Shown here piece after piece: positions 36,624-44,929 of a DNA stretch of 64,000 nucleotides (the stretch's first letter is position 1; each line of letters opens with the position of its first letter). The DNA lies in the NCBI RefSeq assembly GCF_947504225.1, contig NZ_CANNGT010000001.1, positions 186,001-250,000 of the forward strand. Direction: 5' to 3'. A program made the translations under genes and the position numbers. The stretch comes from Brumimicrobium ulvae (lineage in GTDB: Bacteria > Bacteroidota > Bacteroidia > Flavobacteriales_D > Crocinitomicaceae). The notes under the pieces are model-generated. The model saw only the letters and a list, made by a program, of their open reading frames with translations, was not told the DNA's origin and did not search any database.

Positions 36624-37148
36624 TTCAACCCAAGGCGATGCCTTGCGTTGAAATAACCTGCCTTTTCAAGGCGAGGTTTTTTTACTCAAATTCTATAGCT
36701 TTAAATAAATTTCTAAAATTGCCGTTAAACTTTTGTTTTTTGGTCAGCTTAATAAGATGGTCGCTATAAGTGCCGAAGGTACGGCGTGTTTTTAGCCAAG
36801 GACGAAGTCCATGGGTTAAGGAATAATCATAAAACCAAAACGAAAATATTCAGCGAAATAGCAGGCTATTTCGCAGAATATTTTCGTTTTGGGGAGTGAG
36901 AGACTATTATTATGGGTGGACTAAAGTCCACCCCAATAGTGTGACGTTCGTCTAGAATTTTCTAATCCCATATTTTAACCAATTGCGGGCTGAAAGCCCA
37001 GCTTATTTCAACTGGATGCATCGCATCCAGTTGAAATGTAAGATACACCAGCGCACTGAAGGTGCAGCTCAATTTTTTTAACTTGAATTCTTCATAATTA
37101 TTAAGGAGGTGAGTTGCCTTTTCAAGGCGCTTTATAGCGTTATCGTAT
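36624..37148. repeat. 525-bp tandem repeat unit 1 (contains A3)
   Basis: The unit begins TTCAACCCAAGGCGATGCC and is repeated with the same period at 37149 and 37674. It contains family A modules, including the 54-bp palindrome at 36837-36890, the GGGTGGACT dyad, GGGCTGAAAGCCC and the TTTCAACTGGATGC dyad. The palindrome of this copy has one A-A mismatch. Confidence 0.9.
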
Positions 37149-37673
37149 TTCAACCCAAGGCGATGCCTTGCGTTGAAATAACCTGCCTTTTCAAGGCGAG
37201 GTTTTTTTACTCAAATTCTATAGCTTTAAATAAATTTCTAAAATTGCCGTTAAACTTTTGTTTTTTGGTCAGCTTAATAAGATGGTCGCTATAAGTGCCG
37301 AAGGTACGGCGTGTTTTTAGCCAAGGACGAAGTCCATGGGTTAAGGAATAATCATAAAACCAAAACGAAAATATTCAGCGAAATAGCAGGCTATTTCGCT
37401 GAATATTTTCGTTTTGGGGAGTGAGAGACTATTATTATGGGTGGACTAAAGTCCACCCCAATAGTGTGACGTTCGTCTAGAATTTTCTAATCCCATATTT
37501 TAACCAATTGCGGGCTGAAAGCCCAGCTTATTTCAACTGGATGCATCGCATCCAGTTGAAATGTAAGATACACCAGCGCACTGAAGGTGCAGCTCAACTT
37601 TGTTAATGTGCATTCTCGATCATAATCAAGGGGATGAGTTGCCTTTTCAAGGCGCTTTATAGCGTTATCGTAC
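37149..37673. repeat. 525-bp tandem repeat unit 2 (contains A4)
   Basis: It is nearly identical to unit 1 apart from a 3' stretch before the junction. Its palindrome (37362-37415) has the same left-arm change as unit 1 but also the compensating right-arm change, so pairing is complete. Confidence 0.9.
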
Positions 37674-38100
37674 TTCAACCCAAGGCGATGCCTTGCGTTG
37701 AAATAATCTGCCTTTTCAAGGCGAGGTTTTTAACTCAAATTCTATAGCTTTAAATAAATTTTTAAAATTGCCGTCAAACTTATGTTTTTTGGTCAGCTTA
37801 ATAAGATGGTCGCTATAAGTGCCGAAGGTACGGCATATTTCTAGCCAAGGACGTAAGTCCTTGGGTTAAGAAATAAATAAAAAACCAAAACGACAATATT
37901 CTGCGAAATAGCAGGCTATTTCGCAGAATATTGTCGTTTTGGGGAGTGAGAGGCTATTGTTATGGGTGGACTAAAGTCCACCCCAATAGTGTGCTGTGCT
38001 TCTAGGATTTTCTAATCCCATATTTTAACCAATCTTTTCAAGACGCTTTATAGCGTTATCGTATTTCAGCCCAAGGTACGGCTGATTTCTAGCCAAGGTG
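37674..38100. repeat. partial 525-bp unit 3 (contains A5)
   Basis: A more divergent third copy that lacks the middle hairpin block (GGGCTGAAAGCCC to the GCAC dyad). Its palindrome (37887-37940) carries a different pair of compensating changes. The rest of the gap 36616-38185 holds only a terminator. Confidence 0.85.
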
Positions 38101-38123
38101 TTAGTCTTTGGTTAGGGACCAAA

Positions 38124-38156
38124 TAAAAAACCACACCATCTTTCGATAGCGTGGTT
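38124..38156 (-). terminator. rho-independent terminator
   Basis: On the minus strand a 12-bp stem (38145-38156 with 38129-38140, two G-T pairs) has a GAAA tetraloop and is followed by a T run. It lies 30 bp after the stop of the first barrel-like gene. Confidence 0.8.
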
Positions 38157-38185
38157 CCTCCAATAAAATCTATTACTTTTTTCTA

Positions 38186-38854
38186 CTATGGTAGTCTGAA
38201 AGTCAATCCTAAACTCAAACCTAAAACACCTGTAACACCATTTGCTTTTTCCGCATTGAAAGTATCATAAGTGTTGTATTGTCTAAACTGTGTAAAATGA
38301 CTCACGTCAAGATTCAAAGAAAGAATAGAATTGACATGGTATTGTGGTGTAATTCCAACAATAATATGGAATAATTCATTGTTACCATTGAATCCACCAT
38401 CGTTTAGTTCTCTGTTTGGGTCATCAATCACAGACTGTTTCCACTTTGGATTAAACAAAGTAGCTACTCCAACACCTCCATGTAGGGCCAAAGAGAATTT
38501 GCGTGCTTTTCTTTGGCCGATGACTTGGATTAAGTTAGCAATTCCTTCTACAGATACTCCAATAGAATGAGATGTACTTGGTGTACCTCCTGTTGTTTGG
38601 AAGTTGTGGTAGTCAACACGTCCTTTCACCCCGAATTTCTCGTTGAAAAGGTAGCCAGCCCCTGTATTACTTGTAAAGCCAGGCTTCATATTGGCTTGTT
38701 CAGAAGTTTTTCCTAACAAACGAGTTCCAGCATTAACATCAAAAAACCAACCTTGGTTAAACCAATTGTATTTTAATGTTCCTTGTGAGCTTTTTTGAGC
38801 GAAAAGTGATGTCGTTACAACAACTGCAAATAGAAAGAGAATTCCTTTTTTCAT
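38186..38854 (-). CDS. outer-membrane beta-barrel-like protein, paralog 1
   Basis: A 222-residue protein with a signal peptide (ending SLFAQKS). The mature part begins with NWFNQGWFFDVNAGTRLLGKT, continues with alternating hydrophobic and polar strands (VKGRVDYHNFQT, FHIIVGITPQYHVNSILSLNLDVSHF), and closes with LSLGLTFRLP. This pattern fits a small 8-stranded outer-membrane barrel, although no named family is recognised. Two paralogs follow at 39038 and 39945, all on the same strand, each with its own spacer. Probably last in the set, ended by the terminator at 38124-38156. Confidence 0.72.
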   Translation of the reverse strand: MKKGILFLFAVVVTTSLFAQKSSQGTLKYNWFNQGWFFDVNAGTRLLGKTSEQANMKPGFTSNTGAGYLFNEKFGVKGRVDYHNFQTTGGTPSTSHSIGVSVEGIANLIQVIGQRKARKFSLALHGGVGVATLFNPKWKQSVIDDPNRELNDGGFNGNNELFHIIVGITPQYHVNSILSLNLDVSHFTQFRQYNTYDTFNAEKANGVTGVLGLSLGLTFRLP

Positions 38855-38983
38855 TGATTTAGATATTTGTTATGATTATTAAACTAACCATCAAATATAT
38901 CAATTTTTTACAGATGGTTACTTTAAAAGGAAGAATAATTATTTCCCTTGATTTTTCTGTCATTTGGGTTAAAATATAAGTCA

Positions 38984-39018
38984 CAAAAAAAGTCGTATGC
39001 TTTTAGCAATACGACTTC
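38984..39018 (-). terminator. rho-independent terminator between paralogs
   Basis: On the minus strand AAGTCGTATTGC pairs with GCATACGACTT (one bulge), with a short loop and then seven T. It lies 20 bp after the stop of paralog 2, so each paralog seems to be its own transcript. Confidence 0.8.
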
Positions 39019-39037
39019 TGAAAAATATCATTTGAGT

Positions 39038-39766
39038 TTAGTCTAAACGAATGGTCAATCCTAAACTTACACCTAACAATCCAGTTGGTCCATCTGCTTT
39101 TACAGCATTAGAAAAATCATACGTTCTGAATTGTTTGAACTGAATGAACTGACTTACGTCTAGGTTTAAAGACACCTTTGAATTAAAATGATATTGTGGT
39201 GTAATTCCAATCACAACGTGAAACATATCATCTGTTCCTCTAATTCCAGGATCATTGAATTCACGATTTGGATCATTTTCCACCGCTTCTCTCAACTCTG
39301 GATTAAACATAGCCGTTAAACCAGCTCCTCCGTGAAGAATCAAGGCGAAATCACGTGGTCTTTCTTCTCCAAAAACCTGGATTAATTTAACCACTCCTTC
39401 CAATGACAATGCAAAAGAATTTTGAATGTCTTCTTGTGTTGCCGAAGTGGTAACAATTTTGTTGTAGTCAATACGTCCTTTGAGTCCAAACTTTTCGTTC
39501 ACCAAGTAACCAAGACCTGCATTGAAGGTAGGTCCAATTTTCATGTCCGCAGCATCAGATGTTTTTCCTAAAAAACGAACACCGGCATTTCCGTCAATAA
39601 ACCATCCTTGTCTGTACCAAAGCATGTGTAGCTTTCCAGTGGAGGTGTTGACACGGGGCATTTGTGTTTCTGAATTCTTAACTTTAACAAGACCAGCATC
39701 TTCTTGCGCTAACAGTGTAGTAATTGGTAGGGTAATTAGGGCAAAAATAAGCGCTAGCTTCTTCAT
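39038..39766 (-). CDS. outer-membrane beta-barrel-like protein, paralog 2
   Basis: The 242-residue product has a signal peptide (ending TTLLAQED) and the same ordered segments as its neighbours: YRQGWFIDGNAGVRFLGKTSDAA, NEKFGLKGRIDYN, FHVVIGITPQYHFNSKVSLNLD, FRTYDFSNAVKADGPTG, LGLTIRL. It is likely an outer-membrane barrel. It has about 20 extra residues after the signal peptide compared with the other copies. Confidence 0.72.
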   Translation of the reverse strand: MKKLALIFALITLPITTLLAQEDAGLVKVKNSETQMPRVNTSTGKLHMLWYRQGWFIDGNAGVRFLGKTSDAADMKIGPTFNAGLGYLVNEKFGLKGRIDYNKIVTTSATQEDIQNSFALSLEGVVKLIQVFGEERPRDFALILHGGAGLTAMFNPELREAVENDPNREFNDPGIRGTDDMFHVVIGITPQYHFNSKVSLNLDVSQFIQFKQFRTYDFSNAVKADGPTGLLGVSLGLTIRLD

Positions 39767-39944
39767 AACATCTTTTTGTTTTTGTGATGGTTAATAAATA
39801 TCTGTCACAAAGGTAGTTCTAAGACTAAAAAAAGAAGATTTTTAAGTCTTTTTATTTGTTAAAAAAATGTTAAATTTTATTGTTGGTCTCTAATATACTT
39901 GGAAATCTAAAAAATATTTAGACGATAGTAGGGCCAGTAACTTC

Positions 39945-40637
39945 TTACAAACGCATAGTCAGTCCTATACTAAACGCCATTACACCTGTTGGACCATCAA
40001 CTATTTCTTTATTGAATGTATCGTAAGTTCTGTGTTGTTTGAATTGAATAAAGTGACTTAAATCCAGATTAATCGAAAATTTAGAGTTGATATGGAATTG
40101 TGGATTGATGCCCAGAATGACGTGGAACATATCATCTGCATTTTTAAAGAATGGACCGTCTAAGTCTTTGTTGTATTCTTCTTTGACGTAATTTCTATAG
40201 GCAGGATTGAACAAACTGGTTATTCCCACACCTGCATGAAAGTTTAGCCCATAATCTCTGGACACTGGTCCTCCAATAATTTGTAATAACCTTGCAAACC
40301 CTTCCGCAGAAGCAGAGATTGAATAAAGACTGTTCGATACATCATTATATCCAGGCGTTACTTTAAACCCTAAATAATCCATGCGTCCTTTTACCCCAAC
40401 AAATTCATTGATAGTGTATCCAAAACTACCCGATAAAGCTAAACCAGTTGACATTTCAGCATGTTCTGAGGTTGCTCCCATAAAACGAGCACCGATGTTC
40501 CCATCCAAAAACATTCCCTTTTTATACCAATTGGTTTTTACTACACCAACAGAAGCGCCTTGTTGTCGCTGTGCATAAATTAAAGAAGAACTGAAAATTG
40601 TTATTGTGATGAGTAGTAGTAAGCTTTTCATTTTCAT
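39945..40637 (-). CDS. outer-membrane beta-barrel-like protein, paralog 3
   Basis: The 230-residue product has a signal peptide (ending LIYAQRQQ) and the shared core YKKGMFLDGNIGARFMGAT, VKGRMDYLGF, FHVILGINPQFHINSKFSIN, YDTFNKEIVDGPTGVM. It is the most upstream copy and diverges moderately from the other two, so the duplications are not very recent. No function can be assigned beyond a probable outer-membrane barrel. Confidence 0.72.
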   Translation of the reverse strand: MKMKSLLLLITITIFSSSLIYAQRQQGASVGVVKTNWYKKGMFLDGNIGARFMGATSEHAEMSTGLALSGSFGYTINEFVGVKGRMDYLGFKVTPGYNDVSNSLYSISASAEGFARLLQIIGGPVSRDYGLNFHAGVGITSLFNPAYRNYVKEEYNKDLDGPFFKNADDMFHVILGINPQFHINSKFSINLDLSHFIQFKQHRTYDTFNKEIVDGPTGVMAFSIGLTMRL

Positions 40638-40780
40638 AGTGTTAGGGGTGTTAATGTTTGTGAATGCAAAAATAATAACATTTTATTAATAACAAACCAT
40701 TTTGAGTTGAAATTATGTTTTAACCCTGCGTAACAAAGGGTTTGAGTGGTAAACTGTGGGGGTATGAGATTCAGTCAAAG

Positions 40781-40833
40781 GCTTTAGGCTGTAAGCTTTA
40801 TGCTGTATGCTGTATGCTGTTGGCTTTAGGCTC
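40781..40833. repeat. simple repeat of GCTTTATGCTGTA type
   Basis: A short irregular run of units such as GCTGTATGCTGTATGCT and TTTAGGCT. Related runs lie at 45808, 45932, 47446, 48468 and 59277. Confidence 0.6.
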
Positions 40834-40880
40834 CTCAGTCGCTTCGTTGCGTACTTGAACAAGTTTATTGTATGGAGCTC

Positions 40881-41093
40881 GAGATTCAGTCAAAGGCCTG
40901 AGAGCTCCTCAGTCGCCCCGAGTTCTCGGGACTCCATCGGAATGACAGGCTTCGTGGGGTTGGAGGGGGTAAAAATTTGCTGAAGCTCCGCTTCAGCAAA
41001 TTTTTACCCCTGTTCTCGACTACTTGACTGTCATTCCGATCAGCGGTGAAAATCTATGATTTTCGCTGATGGAGGAATCTCGTTCTCTTTTGC
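40881..41093. repeat. family B repeat, copy B1
   Basis: Nested inverted repeat. The core hairpin 40966-41010 has perfect 21-bp arms and a 3-nt loop. Around it are the ATCGGAATGACAG/CTGTCATTCCGAT arms, and outside these GAGATTC/GAATCTC. The rest of the gap 40638-41143 has only simple repeats and a fragment of family B leader. Confidence 0.85.
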
Positions 41094-41143
41094 CTATATG
41101 TTTTTTTGTGTGGGGGAATCAATTTTGTTTTCTGCTTAGTGTT

Positions 41144-41446
41144 TTAATAAACATTTTTTGGTGGTTTTAACTCTTTCCAATCTGTATTACTATTTTCGAT
41201 TAAATTATTCTTCTTGGATCGGTTATAACTTTTGATTTGTTTTTCTCTTTTTATAGCATCTTTCACATAGGTAAATGTTTCAAAATAGACTAGCTTATCA
41301 ATGTTATATCTTTTAGTAAACCCTTCAAAAAATTTAATTTTATGTTGATGTACCCGTTGCTCTAGATTACTAGTCATCCCAACGTATAGAACAGTATTGT
41401 TACTATTGGTTAAAATGTATGTGAAATATATCTTGGTGGTTCTCAT
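41144..41446 (-). CDS. GIY-YIG nuclease, small URI type
   Basis: A 100-residue single-domain GIY-YIG protein: YFTYILTNSNNTVLYVGMTS (GIY and YIG motifs), then the catalytic Arg in NLEQRVHQHK, KLVYFETF, and the metal-binding Glu in AIKREKQIKSYNR. Such small proteins (YhbQ-like) are often multicopy in Bacteroidota; function in the cell is poorly known. This copy is entirely enclosed by family B repeats (B1 at 3', leader fragments and B2 at 5'). All catalytic residues are present. Confidence 0.85.
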   Translation of the reverse strand: MRTTKIYFTYILTNSNNTVLYVGMTSNLEQRVHQHKIKFFEGFTKRYNIDKLVYFETFTYVKDAIKREKQIKSYNRSKKNNLIENSNTDWKELKPPKNVY

Positions 41447-41499
41447 ATATATTAAGTTAATAATAAATATGCTTGAATTAACATAAGATCCACAAAAAA

Positions 41500-41569
41500 C
41501 ATGAGTTACTGCTCAGTCACTTCGTTCCGTACTTGAACTAGTTTATTGTATGGAAAAAGAGATTCAGTC
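41500..41569. repeat. family B leader fragment
   Basis: CAGTCACTTCGTTCCGTACT and the following TTGTATGGAAAAAGAGATTC recur before B1, B2 and, with changes, B3 and B4. It shows that partial copies are inserted or recombined among the complete ones. Confidence 0.6.
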
Positions 41570-41812
41570 AAAGGCCTGAGAGCTCCTCAGTCGCTTCGTT
41601 GCGTACTTGAACAAGTTTATTGTATGGAAAACGAGATTCCTCGTCGTTGCACTCCATCGGAATGACAAGCTTCGTGGGGTTGGAGGGGGTGTAAAAAAAG
41701 GTGCTGAAGCGGAGCTTCAGCACCTTTTTTTACCTTTGATATCAATCCTGACTGTCATTCCGATCATCAGTGATAATCTATGATTTTCGCTGGTGGAGGA
41801 ATCTCTTTAGTT
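41570..41812. repeat. family B repeat, copy B2
   Basis: Outer arms 41633-41642 with 41796-41805 (10 bp, perfect), middle arms 41656-41667 with 41753-41764 (12 bp, perfect), core hairpin 41691-41710 with 41714-41733 (20 bp, perfect). The core differs in sequence from that of B1 in both arms. Confidence 0.88.
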
Positions 41813-41845
41813 CTAATTTTAAATGAATTCAATACTGCGAAGACA

Positions 41846-42105
41846 TGATTCAATCAAAGGCCTGAGAGCTCCTCAGTCGTTGTGTTCCGTTCCCGAACAA
41901 GCTTAATGTTTGGAGTTCGAGATTCCTCAGTCGCCCCGAGTTCTCGGGACTCCATCGGAATGACAAGCTTCGTGGTTGGTGGGGTGTAAAAAAAGGTGCT
42001 GAAGCAGAGCTTCAGTACCTTTTTTTACCTTTGACATCCCAATCCTGACTGTCATTCCGAACAGCAGTGAAAATCTATGATTTTTACTGGTGGAGGAATC
42101 TCGTT
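41846..42105. repeat. family B repeat, copy B3
   Basis: Core hairpin 41986-42005 with 42009-42028 has one G-T pair. A long leader with GAACAAGCTTAATGTTTGG precedes it. The right-hand small hairpin differs from the other copies but still pairs. Confidence 0.85.
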
Positions 42106-42167
42106 AGTTCTAATTTTAAATGAATTCAATACTGCGAAGACAAAAAATCAGTTGAAATGAGATTCAA

Positions 42168-42475
42168 TCAAAGGCCTGAGAGCTCCTCAGTCGTTGTGTT
42201 CCGTTCCCGAACAAGCTTAATGTTTGGAGTTCGAGATTCAGTCAAAGGTCTGAGAGATTCCTCGTCGCCCCGAGTTCTCGGGACTCCATCGGAATGACAA
42301 GCTTCGTGGTTGGTGGGGTGTAAAAAAAGGTGCTGAAGCAGAGCTTCAGCACCTTTTTTTACAATAATTTCTACTATTTGATTGTCATTCCGATCATCAG
42401 TGATAATCTATGATTTTCGCTGGTGGAGGAGTCCCTCAGGCTTTCGACTGAATCTCGTTAGTTCTAATTTTAAAT
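42168..42475. repeat. family B repeat, copy B4
   Basis: Core hairpin 42320-42339 with 42343-42362 is perfect. B3 and B4 form a recent tandem duplication of about 320 bp. The remainder of the gap 41447-42533 shows no gene. Confidence 0.85.
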
Positions 42476-42533
42476 GATTCCTACTACTTGATTGCATTTT
42501 CGTCAGTGGAGGTATAAAACCCCCCTCTAATCA

Positions 42534-44924
42534 TTAAAATTTCCACCATTTTTTCTTTACTTCTTCTCCATAAGCGCCTGCGCCATATCCATATCCGTAG
42601 CCATAACCATATCCATAGCCGCTACCGTTTTTACGTGTGCTTCCGTTTAAGATATAGGCCAATTTCTTGACTTTCTTTTCTTTCTTTAAACGCACTGGAA
42701 TTTGTAGTGAGTTTTTATGGGCGTGGTTCGCTCTTACAACGTAAAGCAATAAATCTGCATGTTCGGCAATGGAAACGGTATCGACCACCAAGGCAACTGG
42801 TGAAGTGTCGACGATGATGTAATCGTATTGTTGTTTCAATTCTGCAAAGAATTCCTTCATGCGTGGACGGGTCAATAACTCACTTGGGTTAGGTGGGATG
42901 TCGCCTGAGAAAATATAATCGAAATTGATTTCCTCACGTGCGGGGTAAATCATTTGCGATAATTGAATGTCTGGATTTGACAAGTAGTTGGAAACGCCTG
43001 GTAAATCTTCTGAACGGTCTAAGTACTTCGATAGTTTTGGTGCGCGTAAATCTAATCCTACCAAAACCACTTTCTTTTCGGTTAATCCTAAAGAATTGGC
43101 AAGGTTGATCGACGTAAAGGTTTTTCCTTCGGAAGGCATGGATGAACTCAAGTAGATGACTTGACCTTCGTCTTTCTTTTCCAATAAGAAACGCATGTTG
43201 GTACGCAACATTCTGTAAGCCTCTGAAATGACAGTACGGTCAGAACGGTTGGTGACCAATTGACTAGAAATTTTACTTTGTGGAATGTTCCCCACTACAG
43301 AAATCCCTGTGTCTTCTAATTCTTCTTCGTTGCGGACTTTGTTGTCCAATAAATCTCTGATGTAGATAAAAGCAATCGGTATGGCAATTCCTAAAATGAA
43401 GGCCGCCAAAAAGATGATGCGTTTCTTTGGCGCTACAGGTATGTCGTTGGCATAAGCCTTATCAATGATTTTAACATTCCCCAAGGTAGAAGCCATTGCA
43501 ATCTGATTCTCTTCTCTTTTTTGCAGTAAATAGAGGTAGAGGGTTTCTTTAATTTGCTGTTGACGCTGAATTTCACGGTAACGGCGCTCAAATTCTGGAA
43601 TGTCTGAAATGCGTTGCTTGTATTTCGAAGATTCTGTATTGAGTTTACGTAATTTCAACTCCATGGTTTCTTGCGCATTGTTCAAACTGCTGTTAATGCT
43701 GTTGCGCAACGAAGTCAGTTGGTTTTCTAATTTCTGAGCTAGGGGATTGGCCTCACTGGATCCTTGTACTAAACGGTTGCGCTCCAAAACCAAGGTGTTG
43801 TATTCTTGCGTCATGGCATTGATGCTCTGATCGGTAAATCCTAAGTTAGAGGGAAGTAAGGTGTTATAATCTTTGTATTCTTCCAGGTATTCTACCATGT
43901 ATTTGGCCAAGCTCAATTGAATGTTGGTTTCTACAATGATTTTCTCTATCGAACCTTCTTGCTCTAAATAAATTTCAGCATTCTTCTCTACGTCAACTAA
44001 ACGGTTGTCGGTTTTGAATTTCTCATTGATGCCTTCTACTTCGGAAAGTTCATCTTCAATTACTTTCATTCGCTCGGAAATAAAGTCACTGGTGTTTTTG
44101 GTGATTTCATTCTTGTCGGCAATGGCATTCTCCTCGTGCTCAATGATCATCTGCTCCAAAAAGTCATTGTTGGCTTCTTTGATTAATCCTTTGGCAGAAA
44201 GCTTGAGGACAGAAGCATCTTTGTTGACTGTGCTGACTTCGAAATTGCTCTTCCATTTGTTGGTGGCTGAGGACAATGAACTAAAGAAAAAGTTGAATTT
44301 TTCGTCCAAATGTGAAGGTTTGAAATTCTCTGTGCGATTTACCTGAACTGTTCCTCCTTGTGTTGGGAAACTTTCACCGTATTTAATCTGACCCAGATTT
44401 TGCGTTTTTACCTTTCCATTCACTTTGACTTTCTCACGCAGAATAAAGCCTTCTTTGTTGACCCTCGAAAGTTCTAAGACAAAGCTTTTGTTGTAATGAT
44501 TTTCTACCGTGTCAACGAATTTAAACGACAAAGGAGAATTGGCTTTGTAATAGTAGTGGTCTGCGTTAAAAGTATTGTTGACTTGAATCAAAAGCTTGTT
44601 CAAATGCAATTCTTTTACGACTTTCTGCACCAAATCGCGGGATTTAAAGACTTCAATTTCGTTGTGAAGATTTGAATTTCCTTTGGATAGACCGAGGTCT
44701 GAAAAAATGTCTAAATCACTCCCTAAACTTCCTTTTTTATCGTCTTTCACCAAAACGGTTGAAGAACTGATGAAAGTTGAGGGCTGTACTTTGAGGTAGA
44801 AATAAGCGGTTCCACAAAATACAAAGGTGAACAATAAAATCCACTTCCAATGTTGGAGGTATTTCCCTATAATTTTTTGGATGTCGATGTTATCCTCTTG
44901 CTCTTCAAAAATCTGTTGCTGCAT
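42534..44924 (-). CDS. polysaccharide tyrosine autokinase (Wzc-like)
   Basis: Bacterial tyrosine kinase of 796 residues that controls length and export of capsule or exopolysaccharide in the inner membrane. A Wzz domain follows the first membrane segment (about 31-47); a long coiled-coil periplasmic part, a second segment (about 505-525), and a cytoplasmic kinase follow. The kinase has Walker A SSSMPSEGKTFTS, Walker A' VVLVGLDLRAPK, and Walker B YIIVDTSPVA. The tail contains a run of six YG units before AYGEEVKKKWWKF, which is the expected phosphotyrosine cluster. wza follows the usual order, 5 bp upstream. Confidence 0.93.
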   Translation of the reverse strand: MQQQIFEEQEDNIDIQKIIGKYLQHWKWILLFTFVFCGTAYFYLKVQPSTFISSSTVLVKDDKKGSLGSDLDIFSDLGLSKGNSNLHNEIEVFKSRDLVQKVVKELHLNKLLIQVNNTFNADHYYYKANSPLSFKFVDTVENHYNKSFVLELSRVNKEGFILREKVKVNGKVKTQNLGQIKYGESFPTQGGTVQVNRTENFKPSHLDEKFNFFFSSLSSATNKWKSNFEVSTVNKDASVLKLSAKGLIKEANNDFLEQMIIEHEENAIADKNEITKNTSDFISERMKVIEDELSEVEGINEKFKTDNRLVDVEKNAEIYLEQEGSIEKIIVETNIQLSLAKYMVEYLEEYKDYNTLLPSNLGFTDQSINAMTQEYNTLVLERNRLVQGSSEANPLAQKLENQLTSLRNSINSSLNNAQETMELKLRKLNTESSKYKQRISDIPEFERRYREIQRQQQIKETLYLYLLQKREENQIAMASTLGNVKIIDKAYANDIPVAPKKRIIFLAAFILGIAIPIAFIYIRDLLDNKVRNEEELEDTGISVVGNIPQSKISSQLVTNRSDRTVISEAYRMLRTNMRFLLEKKDEGQVIYLSSSMPSEGKTFTSINLANSLGLTEKKVVLVGLDLRAPKLSKYLDRSEDLPGVSNYLSNPDIQLSQMIYPAREEINFDYIFSGDIPPNPSELLTRPRMKEFFAELKQQYDYIIVDTSPVALVVDTVSIAEHADLLLYVVRANHAHKNSLQIPVRLKKEKKVKKLAYILNGSTRKNGSGYGYGYGYGYGYGAGAYGEEVKKKWWKF

Positions 44925-44929
44925 CTTAA

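Noticed and set aside
36962-37678. Two near-identical 63-residue minus-strand frames in tandem units 1 and 2
   Set aside because: They run through hairpin modules and are conserved only because the 525-bp DNA is duplicated. The shared frame is disrupted in unit 3.
40881-42475. CRISPR-like repeat spacing
   Set aside because: The repeats are long, irregularly spaced and palindromic; there are no unique spacers of constant length and no cas genes.
31236-42533. Insertion sequences or MITEs with a local transposase
   Set aside because: No transposase or integrase gene is visible in the window and no target-site duplications could be defined. Only the GIY-YIG gene is a possible partner.
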